This document shows positions 1 to 7,913 of a stretch of DNA of 18,940 nucleotides, piece by piece. The notes below the pieces were generated by a model, which saw only the letters and a program-made list of their open reading frames with translations, ran no database searches and was not told the origin of the DNA. The stretch is from CBDEGU01 sp965238045 (GTDB lineage: Bacteria; Acidobacteriota; Terriglobia; Bryobacterales; UBA6623): NCBI GenBank assembly GCA_965238045.1, contig CBDEGU010000001.1, forward strand, positions 1-18,940, given 5' to 3'. The translations under genes and the position numbers were made by a program. Within the stretch, counting starts at the first letter, position 1. Each line of letters starts with the position of its first letter.

Positions 1-60
1 TTCACTGGCCCGCTCCCGGCCCGCTGGCACAAAACCAGGACTTGCTAGACTAACTGCAAG

Positions 61-441
61 GTGGCGGACCGCCCAGGAACCGGCTTGATCGTCTTCGCGC
101 ACGGCTCACGGATCCGCGAAGCCAACGACGCGGTACGAAGGGTTGCCGGTCAAGTCGCCGAGCGCTGTGCCGTCGGGTTGTGGGAAGCCGCTTTTCTTGA
201 ACTGGCCGAACCCAGCCTCGAATCGGCCGTCCGAACGCTGGCCGGCAGAGGGGCGCGCAAAATCTTGGTCACACCGTATTTCCTAATGATGGGCGTGCAC
301 CTGCAGCGAGACCTGCCGCGAATCTTGGCCGCCATCTCGGAGCAGCATCCGGAGATTGTATTGACGGCCTCGCCGCCGCTGGACGGACACCCGGCCTTGA
401 TTGATATTCTTGCCGACCGCGTCGGTCAAGAAATCGACTGA
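61..441 (+). CDS. cbiX: CbiX/SirB-like sirohydrochlorin chelatase, short form
   Basis: A 126-residue protein of the small class II chelatase family, which inserts Co2+ or Fe2+ into sirohydrochlorin on the way to cobalamin or siroheme. The N-terminus reads LIVFAHGSR, with the family's metal-binding His at residue 14. The second conserved His is H80, within TPYFLMMGVH (residues 71-80), the usual 'PyFL..G.H' motif followed by a D-[IL]-P. The length fits the single-domain CbiX(S) form rather than the roughly 250-residue two-domain form. The start is a GTG. No good Shine-Dalgarno precedes it, only AAGG abutting the codon, but the family begins only a few residues before the first strand, so this start is sensible. 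The stop overlaps the next start as TGATG. Which metal it uses cannot be read from the sequence; the reductase next door suggests siroheme (nitrite or sulfite reduction), but this is inference. Confidence 0.85.
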   Translation: MADRPGTGLIVFAHGSRIREANDAVRRVAGQVAERCAVGLWEAAFLELAEPSLESAVRTLAGRGARKILVTPYFLMMGVHLQRDLPRILAAISEQHPEIVLTASPPLDGHPALIDILADRVGQEID

Positions 442-1226
442 TGAGCGTGCTAGCATCACGGAAAGTTCGCCTGCTGGAATCTGTTCCGCTGAGCCGCGAA
501 GCACGGCACTTTGTTTTCGAAGCTCTAGACCAGTCGTCGTTTGATTTCGAGCCGGGCCAGCACATCTGTTTGCGGCGCGACTTCGACGGCAAACCGGTTG
601 ACCGCTACTACTCGATCGCCTCGGCGCCTCGGGGCACCAATCGGCTGGAGTTGTGCATCAAGTCCGAACCCGCGGGCAGTCCTTTCGGTGCCCATCTGAG
701 TTCAATGCGGCCCGGTGACGAACTGGAGTATCGCGGGCCGGCGGGAAAGTTTCATCTCGCGGCGGAACCGCGGGATTCGATATTCGTCGCGGCCGGTACC
801 GGCATCACGCCCCTGCGGTCGATGCTACAGTATGTGACTGCCAGCGAGGGAACTCAAGAGCAAGACCGGGAACTAACTTTGATTCTGGGCGCCAAGGACC
901 CCGAACGGCTCTACTACCGCCAGGAGTTTCAAACTCTCGCCGATCAGCGAGCGAATTTCCGTTTCTGGCCCACGCTGAGCCGTCCGCCCGAGTCGTGGAC
1001 CGGCCGCCGGGGGCATGCTCATCACCATCTGGCCGATGCCTTGCGAGGACGAAACAGCGAGGTCCACGTCTATCTCTGCGGGCCTAAGGCCATGGTGGAG
1101 ACCGCGCGTGAGCAACTCTCCGAGGCCGGACTTGACGACGACGCTGTTTTTTATGAAAAATTCCAGACCACTCCGACACGCTGCTGGAAACCGGCGGCCG
1201 TCGCCGGGCCCCGCGGCAGAGGGTGA
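441..1226 (+). CDS. FAD/NAD(P)-binding ferredoxin reductase-like protein
   Basis: A 261-residue protein of the ferredoxin-NADP+ reductase fold. It moves electrons between NAD(P)H and a one-electron carrier or partner protein. An FAD-binding barrel comes first, with the flavin motif RYYSIAS at residues 55-61. The NAD(P) domain follows, with AAGTGITPLRSML at 117-129 and YLCGPKAMVE at 211-220. The chain ends with FYEKF (237-241), then a basic, Gly/Pro-rich tail of about 20 residues. No 2Fe-2S cysteine cluster is present, so it is a stand-alone reductase. Its ATG shares one base with the stop of the chelatase gene and has no clear ribosome site of its own, so translation is probably coupled. A role in feeding a siroheme-dependent reductase is plausible but not shown; the exact partner is unknown. 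Confidence 0.85.
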   Translation: MSVLASRKVRLLESVPLSREARHFVFEALDQSSFDFEPGQHICLRRDFDGKPVDRYYSIASAPRGTNRLELCIKSEPAGSPFGAHLSSMRPGDELEYRGPAGKFHLAAEPRDSIFVAAGTGITPLRSMLQYVTASEGTQEQDRELTLILGAKDPERLYYRQEFQTLADQRANFRFWPTLSRPPESWTGRRGHAHHHLADALRGRNSEVHVYLCGPKAMVETAREQLSEAGLDDDAVFYEKFQTTPTRCWKPAAVAGPRGRG

Positions 1227-1271
1227 GGGAAGACCGCTCGTGCCGTTCACGCTTCCCCAGGCAGACACCGA

Positions 1272-1925
1272 ATGCATCGAATGCAAAACCTAATGCACTG
1301 TTTCGAAACCGCCGCGCGCGGTCTTGCCCCGCTCGCGCTGATGTTTATCCTGGCGCCCGCATCGAGCCAGGCGCAGCCGCCGGGCGAGATTCAACGGGTT
1401 CTACAGGCCCTTCGGGAATCCGGCGAGACGTTCCTCCAATTGATTGAGCCGCTCACCGAGGAGCAGTGGAATTTTAAGAGTCCGAATTTTCTCCGAACGA
1501 TCGGCGAGGAAGCCGAGCACATCTCTCTTTCCGAGCACGATCTCATCGGAGTAGTCGTCAAGGCGATGAATACAGATGCGGATCCCGCCAAGGCGCGGGC
1601 ACTTGCCGGAAAGGAAGACGAGGTGCGTGATTTCATGCTGAACCCCGAGGATCGCGCCGAAGCTTTCAAGGTGCTACGCCGGTTAAAATCGAAACCTGAA
1701 GTTCAGGAATTCTTCCCGAGGGCGCATCGCCGGGCCTTGCGGGTGCTGGAGGGCACGGCCGAACTCGGCGTTCACATCTACAAGCATCCTAGCCCGAAGT
1801 ATGGCGAACTGACCGCCCTGCAGTGGTTCTACTACATCACCTATCATAAATTGCGCCACTGCGAACAGATCAAAACCATCATGGCCGAGCCCGATTTCCC
1901 TTCCGCCAAACCCGCGGGTGATTAG
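1272..1925 (+). CDS. Exported DinB-fold protein
   Basis: A 217-residue protein with a hydrophobic N-terminus (about residues 18-34, LAPLALMFILAPASSQA) that looks like a signal peptide cleaved near SQA|Q. A DinB-type four-helix bundle follows. The three His expected to bind a divalent metal in this fold are visible: H83 (EEAEHISLSEH), H192 and H196 (YHKLRH). The C-terminal 'H...RH..QI' helix is typical of DinB_2/DUF1569-like proteins. DinB-fold proteins are often thiol-dependent transferases or of unknown function. Three in-frame ATGs (1272, 1281, 1293) lie close together without a clear ribosome site, so the exact start is uncertain; 1293 would give a tighter signal peptide. The gene is 45 nt after the reductase and 33 nt before an SDR gene, probably one transcript. 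The substrate is unknown. Confidence 0.75.
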   Translation: MHRMQNLMHCFETAARGLAPLALMFILAPASSQAQPPGEIQRVLQALRESGETFLQLIEPLTEEQWNFKSPNFLRTIGEEAEHISLSEHDLIGVVVKAMNTDADPAKARALAGKEDEVRDFMLNPEDRAEAFKVLRRLKSKPEVQEFFPRAHRRALRVLEGTAELGVHIYKHPSPKYGELTALQWFYYITYHKLRHCEQIKTIMAEPDFPSAKPAGD

Positions 1926-1958
1926 TCCGCCCTCCGCACCCCGCTGCCAACATCCGTT

Positions 1959-2714
<756 letters not shown>

Positions 2715-2819
2715 CCGTCCCGTGGCGCCGATCGTCACCGAGCTGATCCGCTCTCCTCGCCCGTCCCATCAGCGGCCATGAGGAACCGGACCTCTCGAGG
2801 CAGGGCTCGTCTCGGACAC

Positions 2820-2852
2820 CCGTTGGCAACGGTTCCCTCGACCATCTACACT
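2820..2852 (+). promoter_or_regulatory. Candidate sigma70-type promoter with palindrome over the -35
   Basis: TTGGCA (2823-2828, 5 of 6 to consensus) and TACACT (2847-2852, 4 of 6) are separated by 18 nt. The -35 lies inside the perfect inverted repeat CCGTTG-G-CAACGG (2820-2832), which has the shape of a repressor or activator site. The predicted transcript would start near 2859, about 75 nt before the ATG of the CehA-like gene. A second imperfect palindrome, GGTTACGTTACC, follows at 2854-2865. Seen by eye only; no regulator gene adjoins it. Confidence 0.35.
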
Positions 2853-2932
2853 TGGTTACGTTACCGGCGGGTGCCCGGCCAGTGGCTGGCGCGCTCCATT
2901 CTCCGCATTCCGCCCCTACAAATACAACTCAC

Positions 2933-5068
2933 ATGAAACGTCTTCCGGCACTCATCGTTTTCGCCGCCTTGCTGTGGACCGCCGCGCAGATTTCCACTTG
3001 GGGAAGTAACTACCCCACACCCGCCGGCGAGTACACCTTTGAGGCTTCCCGCCGCGGATTTCCCGCAATCGATTATCCCGGGCCGTTGACCTATCTCGAC
3101 ATGGTTCGCATTCTCTTGCGGCGCGAGGGCGACTTTCACCTGCCGCTTACGGTTTCGTTCCGGGAATGGCGTATGGCCAAGCAGCCCGACCTTTGGACGC
3201 TCGATCTTCCCGGCGTGCTCAAGATCCGCGTGAATGATCAGAGACTGGAGATCGTCTCGCGACCGGCGCGCCTGACCCTGGGAGTGCTTGAAACATTCAA
3301 TTTGCCGGTAATTCTGCGGAATGAACACTCCACTCCGATCGACGTGAAGATGATCGCCACGATCGGTGATGGCGGGCCCACCGACCGCTGGATCGCGCGG
3401 CCGGGTCTCAACTATGCGGTGCTTAACTTGCGGCCTCTCTCGGCCGAAGCCACAAGGCTCGACATCCGCGTGTATGCAGGCAAGGAATTGCCCGCCGCCG
3501 GATCGCCTCCCGAGAGCCGGGTCAGCGCGCGGCTGAGCGTGCCGGTTTCGATCGTGGGGTGGGGGATGCTGCTGGTGAAAACAGCTGAGCGGGGCGCGCC
3601 GGTAGCGGCGCGGGTCTACCTGCGGGGCTCTGATGGGCTGGCCTATGGGCCTCAGGGGCGTTCGGGCGAAGAGACGCTTTCGCGCATTACCTGGACCCAT
3701 GGCGACTACTTCTACTACAGCAGCGGCGAGCACGAGATTCGCCTGCCCGCCGGCATTGCCACGATCGAGGCCGTCCGCGGCATCGAATACGCGCCCACCA
3801 AGAAGGCTGTCCAGATTCGCGCGGGGGAAACCAGCGAGGTGACTCTCGACCTTGAGCGGCTGACCGACATGGCCGCCAAGCATTGGTATGCGGGCGACGT
3901 TCACATTCACATGAATTACAACGACCACGAGTTCATCACGCCGCAAGATATCCGTCAGCAAATTCTCGCCGAGGATCTCAACTACGCCAATCTCGTTGTC
4001 GCCAACTCCACCGGCGCGCAGATTCACGACGAGCAGTATTTCGAAGGGCGCCCGCACCGGCTGAGCGATCCGAGGCACATTCTTTTCTGGGGCGAAGAGA
4101 TGCGCAACGCCGGTCCGTATGGCCACATGTGTCTGATTGGGCTCCAGCAGCTCGTCCGGCCGCTCTACACCGGTTTCCAAGATACATCCCAGCCCCACGA
4201 CTATCCGCCCAATCACGTGCAAGCGCTGCGGGCGAAGCAGCAGGGCGGCGTTGCCAGCTACGCCCACCCTGGTTATCGGTTCACCTCGGATCCGGACACC
4301 GTGAGCGCCGCTGAGCTGCCGGTCGATCTCGCGCTGGGTTCGGTACAGGCCATGGACGTGATGAGTAACTCGAATGAAGACGGCTCGACGCCCTACTGGT
4401 ATCGCCTGCTCAACACCGGGCTGAGGTGCGCGATCTCGGCCGGCTCGGACAGCTTTACCAATCGCCGCCATCACTGGATTCCCGGAGGACACCGCGTTTA
4501 CGTCCAGACGGGCGGCGCGCTCAACGCCGCGGACTGGGTCCGCAACTATGGCGCGGGGCGGAGTTTTGCCACGAACGGGCCGATGCTGCAATTCCGCGTC
4601 AACGGAGAGCTGCCCGGAGCGGAATTGGATCTGAAGTCGGGCGAGATCGTTCGGGTCGAAGCCTCGGCGACATCGTTTGTGCCGATGGACCGGCTTGAGA
4701 TCATCCTCAACGGCGAGGTCGTAGCGAGTGTAGCGGCCTCGGGCGACCGTAGCTCCGTCCAGTTGTCGAAAGAGTTGAACGTCAGCGAGGGCGCCTGGAT
4801 CGCCGCGCGCGTACGCGGTCCGTTCCACCGCTACTTGGTCAACGATACCTATCTCTACGGCCACACTAGCCCGGTGTATCTCACCGTTGACGGCCGGGGG
4901 GCCGCCCGCAAAGCCGATGGCCAATTCTTCGTCGAATGGATCGATCAACTCATCGCGAAGATCGAGATCCGAAACCGCTTTGCCTCCGCCGAGCAGAAGC
5001 AAGAAGTTGTCGAACTCTTCAAGAAGGCGCGGGCGTACTACCAAGGGATCGCCGCCCAGGGCCGCTAG
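2933..5068 (+). CDS. Exported CehA/McbA-family PHP-type metallohydrolase
   Basis: I start this protein at ATG 2933 (711 residues), because MKRLPALIVFAALLWTAAQ makes a good signal peptide. The frame is open back to TTG 2852, but that would add 27 unlikely residues. The N-terminal 300 residues look like beta-sandwich modules of unknown role. The PHP-type metal domain begins near residue 315, with DVHIH at 322-326, then a GVASYAHPGY strand (His445) and AGSD at 503-506, the usual metal ligands of the polymerase/histidinol-phosphatase superfamily. A C-terminal sandwich carries a GRSFATNGP..F.VNG pattern common to CehA-like proteins, followed by a helical tail. Named relatives hydrolyse carbamates or phosphate esters; here the substrate is unknown and the cell location is probably periplasmic. 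A promoter-like site lies upstream, and a Tat-exported Gfo/Idh protein follows 110 nt later. Confidence 0.8.
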   Translation: MKRLPALIVFAALLWTAAQISTWGSNYPTPAGEYTFEASRRGFPAIDYPGPLTYLDMVRILLRREGDFHLPLTVSFREWRMAKQPDLWTLDLPGVLKIRVNDQRLEIVSRPARLTLGVLETFNLPVILRNEHSTPIDVKMIATIGDGGPTDRWIARPGLNYAVLNLRPLSAEATRLDIRVYAGKELPAAGSPPESRVSARLSVPVSIVGWGMLLVKTAERGAPVAARVYLRGSDGLAYGPQGRSGEETLSRITWTHGDYFYYSSGEHEIRLPAGIATIEAVRGIEYAPTKKAVQIRAGETSEVTLDLERLTDMAAKHWYAGDVHIHMNYNDHEFITPQDIRQQILAEDLNYANLVVANSTGAQIHDEQYFEGRPHRLSDPRHILFWGEEMRNAGPYGHMCLIGLQQLVRPLYTGFQDTSQPHDYPPNHVQALRAKQQGGVASYAHPGYRFTSDPDTVSAAELPVDLALGSVQAMDVMSNSNEDGSTPYWYRLLNTGLRCAISAGSDSFTNRRHHWIPGGHRVYVQTGGALNAADWVRNYGAGRSFATNGPMLQFRVNGELPGAELDLKSGEIVRVEASATSFVPMDRLEIILNGEVVASVAASGDRSSVQLSKELNVSEGAWIAARVRGPFHRYLVNDTYLYGHTSPVYLTVDGRGAARKADGQFFVEWIDQLIAKIEIRNRFASAEQKQEVVELFKKARAYYQGIAAQGR

Positions 5069-5123
5069 CGGAACATGTCTCACAGGCGCTGCCGGATCGC
5101 GAACAGTTTTGTGTACTCCGCAC

Positions 5124-5140
5124 CGGGGCGGGAAGCCCCG
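5124..5140. other. GC-rich hairpin between the CehA-like and Gfo/Idh genes
   Basis: CGGGGC (5124-5129) and GCCCCG (5135-5140) can pair as a 6-bp stem around the loop GGGAA. No T-run follows, so it is not a standard intrinsic terminator. It may attenuate or stabilise the message, or be chance in GC-rich DNA. Confidence 0.3.
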
Positions 5141-5144
5141 TTCA

Positions 5145-5169
5145 ATGGGAGACTCATCCGATGGGAGAC
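5145..5169 (+). repeat. Direct repeat ATGGGAGAC in the Gfo/Idh leader
   Basis: ATGGGAGAC occurs at 5145-5153 and again at 5161-5169. Each copy carries GGGAGA, a usable ribosome-binding sequence: the first lies 8 nt before ATG 5161, the second 10 nt before ATG 5179. Both ATGs are in frame with the Gfo/Idh protein, so the repeat leaves two plausible start sites. The ATG at 5145 itself is out of frame. Confidence 0.5.
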
Positions 5170-5178
5170 AATAGAGCC

Positions 5179-6537
5179 ATGTCCGACTCAGCTACAACGC
5201 GAAGAAGCTTCCTGACCACAACCATCGCAACGGGTGCCGCGGCGTCCATGGCCGCGCGGGCGGCTGCCCGCCCAATCGCACTGGCAGCCGCGAGGCCGAA
5301 CCGCGTTCTCGGTGCCAACGACCGCGTCAACCTCGGCTTCATTGGCGTCGGCGGACGGGGCCGGGGCCATCTGCGCGATGTCATGGAACGCTCCCAAGAG
5401 AAAGCCGATGTGCAGGTGGTGGCGGTGTGCGACATCTACTCGAAACGCAAGACGATCGCGCGGGAAATCGCCAGCGTCGAGGCCAAGAACGTCTATCACG
5501 AATATCGAGAAATTCTCGCGCGTGACGATGTCGACGCCGTTGTCATATCGACCCCCGATCACTGGCACGCGCCACAAGCACTGGCCGCGCTCGACGCGGG
5601 CAAGGACGTCTATCTCGAAAAACCAATGACCTACACGCTCTACGAGGCGCAAGAACTCGCCAAGCGTGTCAAGACCCACAAGCGGGTCTTGCAAGTGGGC
5701 AGTCAGCATCTCTCGGACCAGCGCTACCACCGCGCCCGCGAAATCATCGAGAAGGGCTGGATCGGCAAGCCGCTGTGGATGCAGAATTCCTATTCCCGCA
5801 ACTCGCTCCACGGTGAGTGGAATTACAAGATCGACGAAGAAGGCACGCCCGAGAACATCGACTGGAAGTTATTTCTCGGCCCCGCTCCAGACCGGCCGTT
5901 CAGTCAGGACCGCTTCTTCCGCTGGCGGAAATACTGGGACTATTCCGGCGGTATCGCGACGGATCTGTTCTACCATCGGCTGGCGCCTCTCGCATTTGCC
6001 GTCGGCATGGGATTCCCGACGCGAGTGAGCGCCCATGGCGGCATCTACGTTCACAAGGACCGCGAGGTCCCCGATACCTACGCGACCACCATCGAGTACG
6101 ACGATCACTACGCCGTGCTTTCTGCCTCGATGGCCTCGTCGGCCGCCAATCAGGGTTTAGCACCGGCCATATATGGCCATGAAGCTTCGATTCAATTCGT
6201 CTCCGGCGCCTTGGTCGTGCTGCCGGAATTTCAGTTCCGCAAGAAGTTTGAAGCCGCCACGGGCCATCCCGAGCTAGTGATTCCGGTCGAGAAGAGCGAC
6301 TTGCCCGCGGACCATAGCGCCAATTTCCTCAATTGTGTTCGCTCCCGCAAGCAGCCGGTTTTCAATGCCGAGATGGGCTATCAGGTGATGACCGCAATCG
6401 CGCTCGGCGTACGCTCCTACCGCGAGAGCAAGATGATGGCGTTCGACCCCCGGCGCGAACTCGTGATCGAGCAGGCTCCGGCGCGGCCCGCCTACGAAGG
6501 CGCGGGAACAAACCTCAAAGAGCCGCCGCGCCGCTAG
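5179..6537 (+). CDS. Tat-exported Gfo/Idh/MocA-family oxidoreductase
   Basis: A 452-residue NAD(P)-dependent sugar/polyol oxidoreductase-like protein. The N-terminus has a twin-arginine signal, RRSFL at residues 8-12, followed by an Ala-rich hydrophobic stretch, so it should be exported folded, with cofactor. The Rossmann motif GFIGVGGRGRG is at 53-63, STPDHWH at 124-130 and the family's EKP at 147-149. A second domain contains GGIATDLFYHRLAP, with a His in the usual catalytic region. I chose ATG 5179 because it gives a short n-region and has GGGAGA 10 nt upstream; ATG 5161 (458 residues) is nearly as good. The open frame back to 4936 would overlap the previous gene and is rejected. Such Tat-borne paralogues are numerous in Acidobacteriota and Planctomycetota; the substrate is unknown. 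The stop shares CTAG with the facing gene. Confidence 0.85.
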   Translation: MSDSATTRRSFLTTTIATGAAASMAARAAARPIALAAARPNRVLGANDRVNLGFIGVGGRGRGHLRDVMERSQEKADVQVVAVCDIYSKRKTIAREIASVEAKNVYHEYREILARDDVDAVVISTPDHWHAPQALAALDAGKDVYLEKPMTYTLYEAQELAKRVKTHKRVLQVGSQHLSDQRYHRAREIIEKGWIGKPLWMQNSYSRNSLHGEWNYKIDEEGTPENIDWKLFLGPAPDRPFSQDRFFRWRKYWDYSGGIATDLFYHRLAPLAFAVGMGFPTRVSAHGGIYVHKDREVPDTYATTIEYDDHYAVLSASMASSAANQGLAPAIYGHEASIQFVSGALVVLPEFQFRKKFEAATGHPELVIPVEKSDLPADHSANFLNCVRSRKQPVFNAEMGYQVMTAIALGVRSYRESKMMAFDPRRELVIEQAPARPAYEGAGTNLKEPPRR

Positions 6538-7838
6538 AGTCGCGCCTGCAGGTTCTTCAAGGCCCGCACCGCCTCTTGCGCGACTTCGAGGTCTCGGTCG
6601 TGGGTGAGCTTTTCCAGGTGCGACATGCTTTGCTGGTTGCCACTGATCGAGATGACATAGGCGAGGTGCTTCTTCTGATGCGCGGTCCCGCTGGTCAGGG
6701 GACGGTAGAGCTGCCGCAGCACGTCGGGGTCGCGGGCGAGCTCGGTCAGGAACGGCCGGGCCTCCAAGCGGTGAAAAGAAGAATTGAGCCCATCGTAGAG
6801 GTAGGCTAGAAAGCTCTGGTCGCCCAGGCTCACCGCGCCAAACGCCATCGACAGCCGGGCGGATTCGTTCTTCTCTTTCGCGAACGCGTCGAGGATGGTC
6901 TTCAGATCATCGCGATTGCCAAGTCTGCCGAGCCCCTCGGCCGCGGCGGCGCGAAGCTGCTTATCCTTGTCGCGCAGATAGCTCGAGAACAGCACCCGCA
7001 GCGACGGCTGGGGCAGCTTCGCAAGCGCGATGAGCGACTGTCGCCGGATTCGTTTCTTGCGGCTGCGCCGGAGCAGATTCTCAAGTTCTGGAACCGCTTC
7101 GGTCACCCGCAGCTGACCCATCGTCCGCACCACTTCATACTGCACGTCCTTGTCAAGGTCATTCAGCAGGAATGTGAGTTCCGGCCCGACGCTGCGATCG
7201 CCGATTTTCTTGATGGCGCGAACCGACTCCAGAATCACGGTCGTGTCGCGAGACCGCAGCGCCTCCATGAGCTGAGAAAGCGCGGGTTTGGCGCGCAACA
7301 CTCCCGCCGCGCGAGCGGCGTTGGCGCGCGATTCCATGCTTGTTCCGCCGGTGATGACTCGCGCGATCGCCGAGGTTGTTGCCTCGTCTATAGCCAGGTA
7401 CGGGTCGACGATTTTGGGTTCGGGTTTTGAAAACCTTCCCTTGATGTTGCCCCCGAGCGACTTCAGAGCGGCCGTCCAGCCGGTCTTTATATAGCCGGGG
7501 TAGTAGAAGTTCACCAGTCCATCGACGGCAATAATCTGAATCTGCGGCGTCGAGTCACGTGTCGCCGTCTGGAGCGGCTCCAAACTATGCCGGGTGCCGA
7601 TGCGGAGAATGGCGCCAGTCGCTTCGGCGCGAACATCCAGCACGGGGTCCTTGATCAGTTCGGCCAGGGCGGGTATGTCGTCTGAATTTCCTTGCTTGCC
7701 TAGTTTCGACGCCGCTTTCTCGCGAGTCTTCGGGTCGGAACTCCGCAACCCCTCGACTTGTGCCGGGAGACCGGGCGAGGAGAGGAAAAACAACATCAGA
7801 CCCAGAAACGGAAGAGCCGGTCCTAGAGTTTTCTTCAC
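6534..7838 (-). CDS. Secreted HEAT-repeat protein
   Basis: A 434-residue protein made almost entirely of paired amphipathic helices of the HEAT/PBS-lyase-like type. Typical units are 'DPVLDVRAEATGAILRIG', 'DLDKDVQYEVVRTMGQL' and 'DKDKQLRAAAAEGLGRLG', spread from about residue 28 to the C-terminus. They form a solenoid used for protein binding, with no catalytic motif. The start is fixed by a perfect GGAGG 7 nt before GTG 7838. It yields the signal peptide MKKTLGPALPFLGLMLFFL..PGLPA|Q, so the protein is exported. The frame stays open upstream to 7952, but that start is inferior. The gene lies 70 nt downstream of mqnD in the same direction; a TATAAT at the mqnD stop could give it its own promoter. 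Its partner is unknown. Confidence 0.82.
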   Translation of the reverse strand: MKKTLGPALPFLGLMLFFLSSPGLPAQVEGLRSSDPKTREKAASKLGKQGNSDDIPALAELIKDPVLDVRAEATGAILRIGTRHSLEPLQTATRDSTPQIQIIAVDGLVNFYYPGYIKTGWTAALKSLGGNIKGRFSKPEPKIVDPYLAIDEATTSAIARVITGGTSMESRANAARAAGVLRAKPALSQLMEALRSRDTTVILESVRAIKKIGDRSVGPELTFLLNDLDKDVQYEVVRTMGQLRVTEAVPELENLLRRSRKKRIRRQSLIALAKLPQPSLRVLFSSYLRDKDKQLRAAAAEGLGRLGNRDDLKTILDAFAKEKNESARLSMAFGAVSLGDQSFLAYLYDGLNSSFHRLEARPFLTELARDPDVLRQLYRPLTSGTAHQKKHLAYVISISGNQQSMSHLEKLTHDRDLEVAQEAVRALKNLQARL

Positions 7839-7845
7839 GAGGAAT

Positions 7846-7850
7846 CCTCC
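7846..7850 (-). promoter_or_regulatory. Shine-Dalgarno that fixes the HEAT gene start
   Basis: On the minus strand GGAGG is followed by 7 nt and GTG AAG AAA. This is the strongest ribosome site in the window. It places the start at GTG 7838, exactly before a signal peptide, rather than at an upstream codon. Confidence 0.85.
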
Positions 7851-7907
7851 GTGATGCCGTACAACCATTCGGAACACGAACCGCAGCGCCGGCCACCGAA
7901 TGTATTC

Positions 7908-7913
7908 ATTATA
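7908..7913 (-). promoter_or_regulatory. TATAAT box overlapping the mqnD stop codon
   Basis: The last codons of mqnD (TAC ATA TAA) and the next bases form TATAAT, a consensus -10, about 70 nt before the HEAT gene start. No good -35 is visible 16-18 nt upstream. It may give the HEAT gene a promoter of its own, or may be coincidental. Confidence 0.3.

Noticed and set aside
1..60. A riboswitch (for example cobalamin) before the CbiX-like gene
   Set aside because: Only 60 nt are visible and they lack any B12-box-like element; the short CTTGC..GCAAG repeat (41-60) is too weak to claim.
2861..5083. A 740-residue open frame on the minus strand opposite the CehA-like gene
   Set aside because: It is a shadow of GC-rich codons in the opposite strand, rich in Arg/Gly/Val/Asp with no domain, signal or ribosome site; the plus-strand gene has clear PHP motifs.
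4936..5178. Upstream extension of the Gfo/Idh frame to ATG 4936
   Set aside because: It overlaps the end of the CehA-like gene, adds a non-family N-terminus and would bury the Tat signal.
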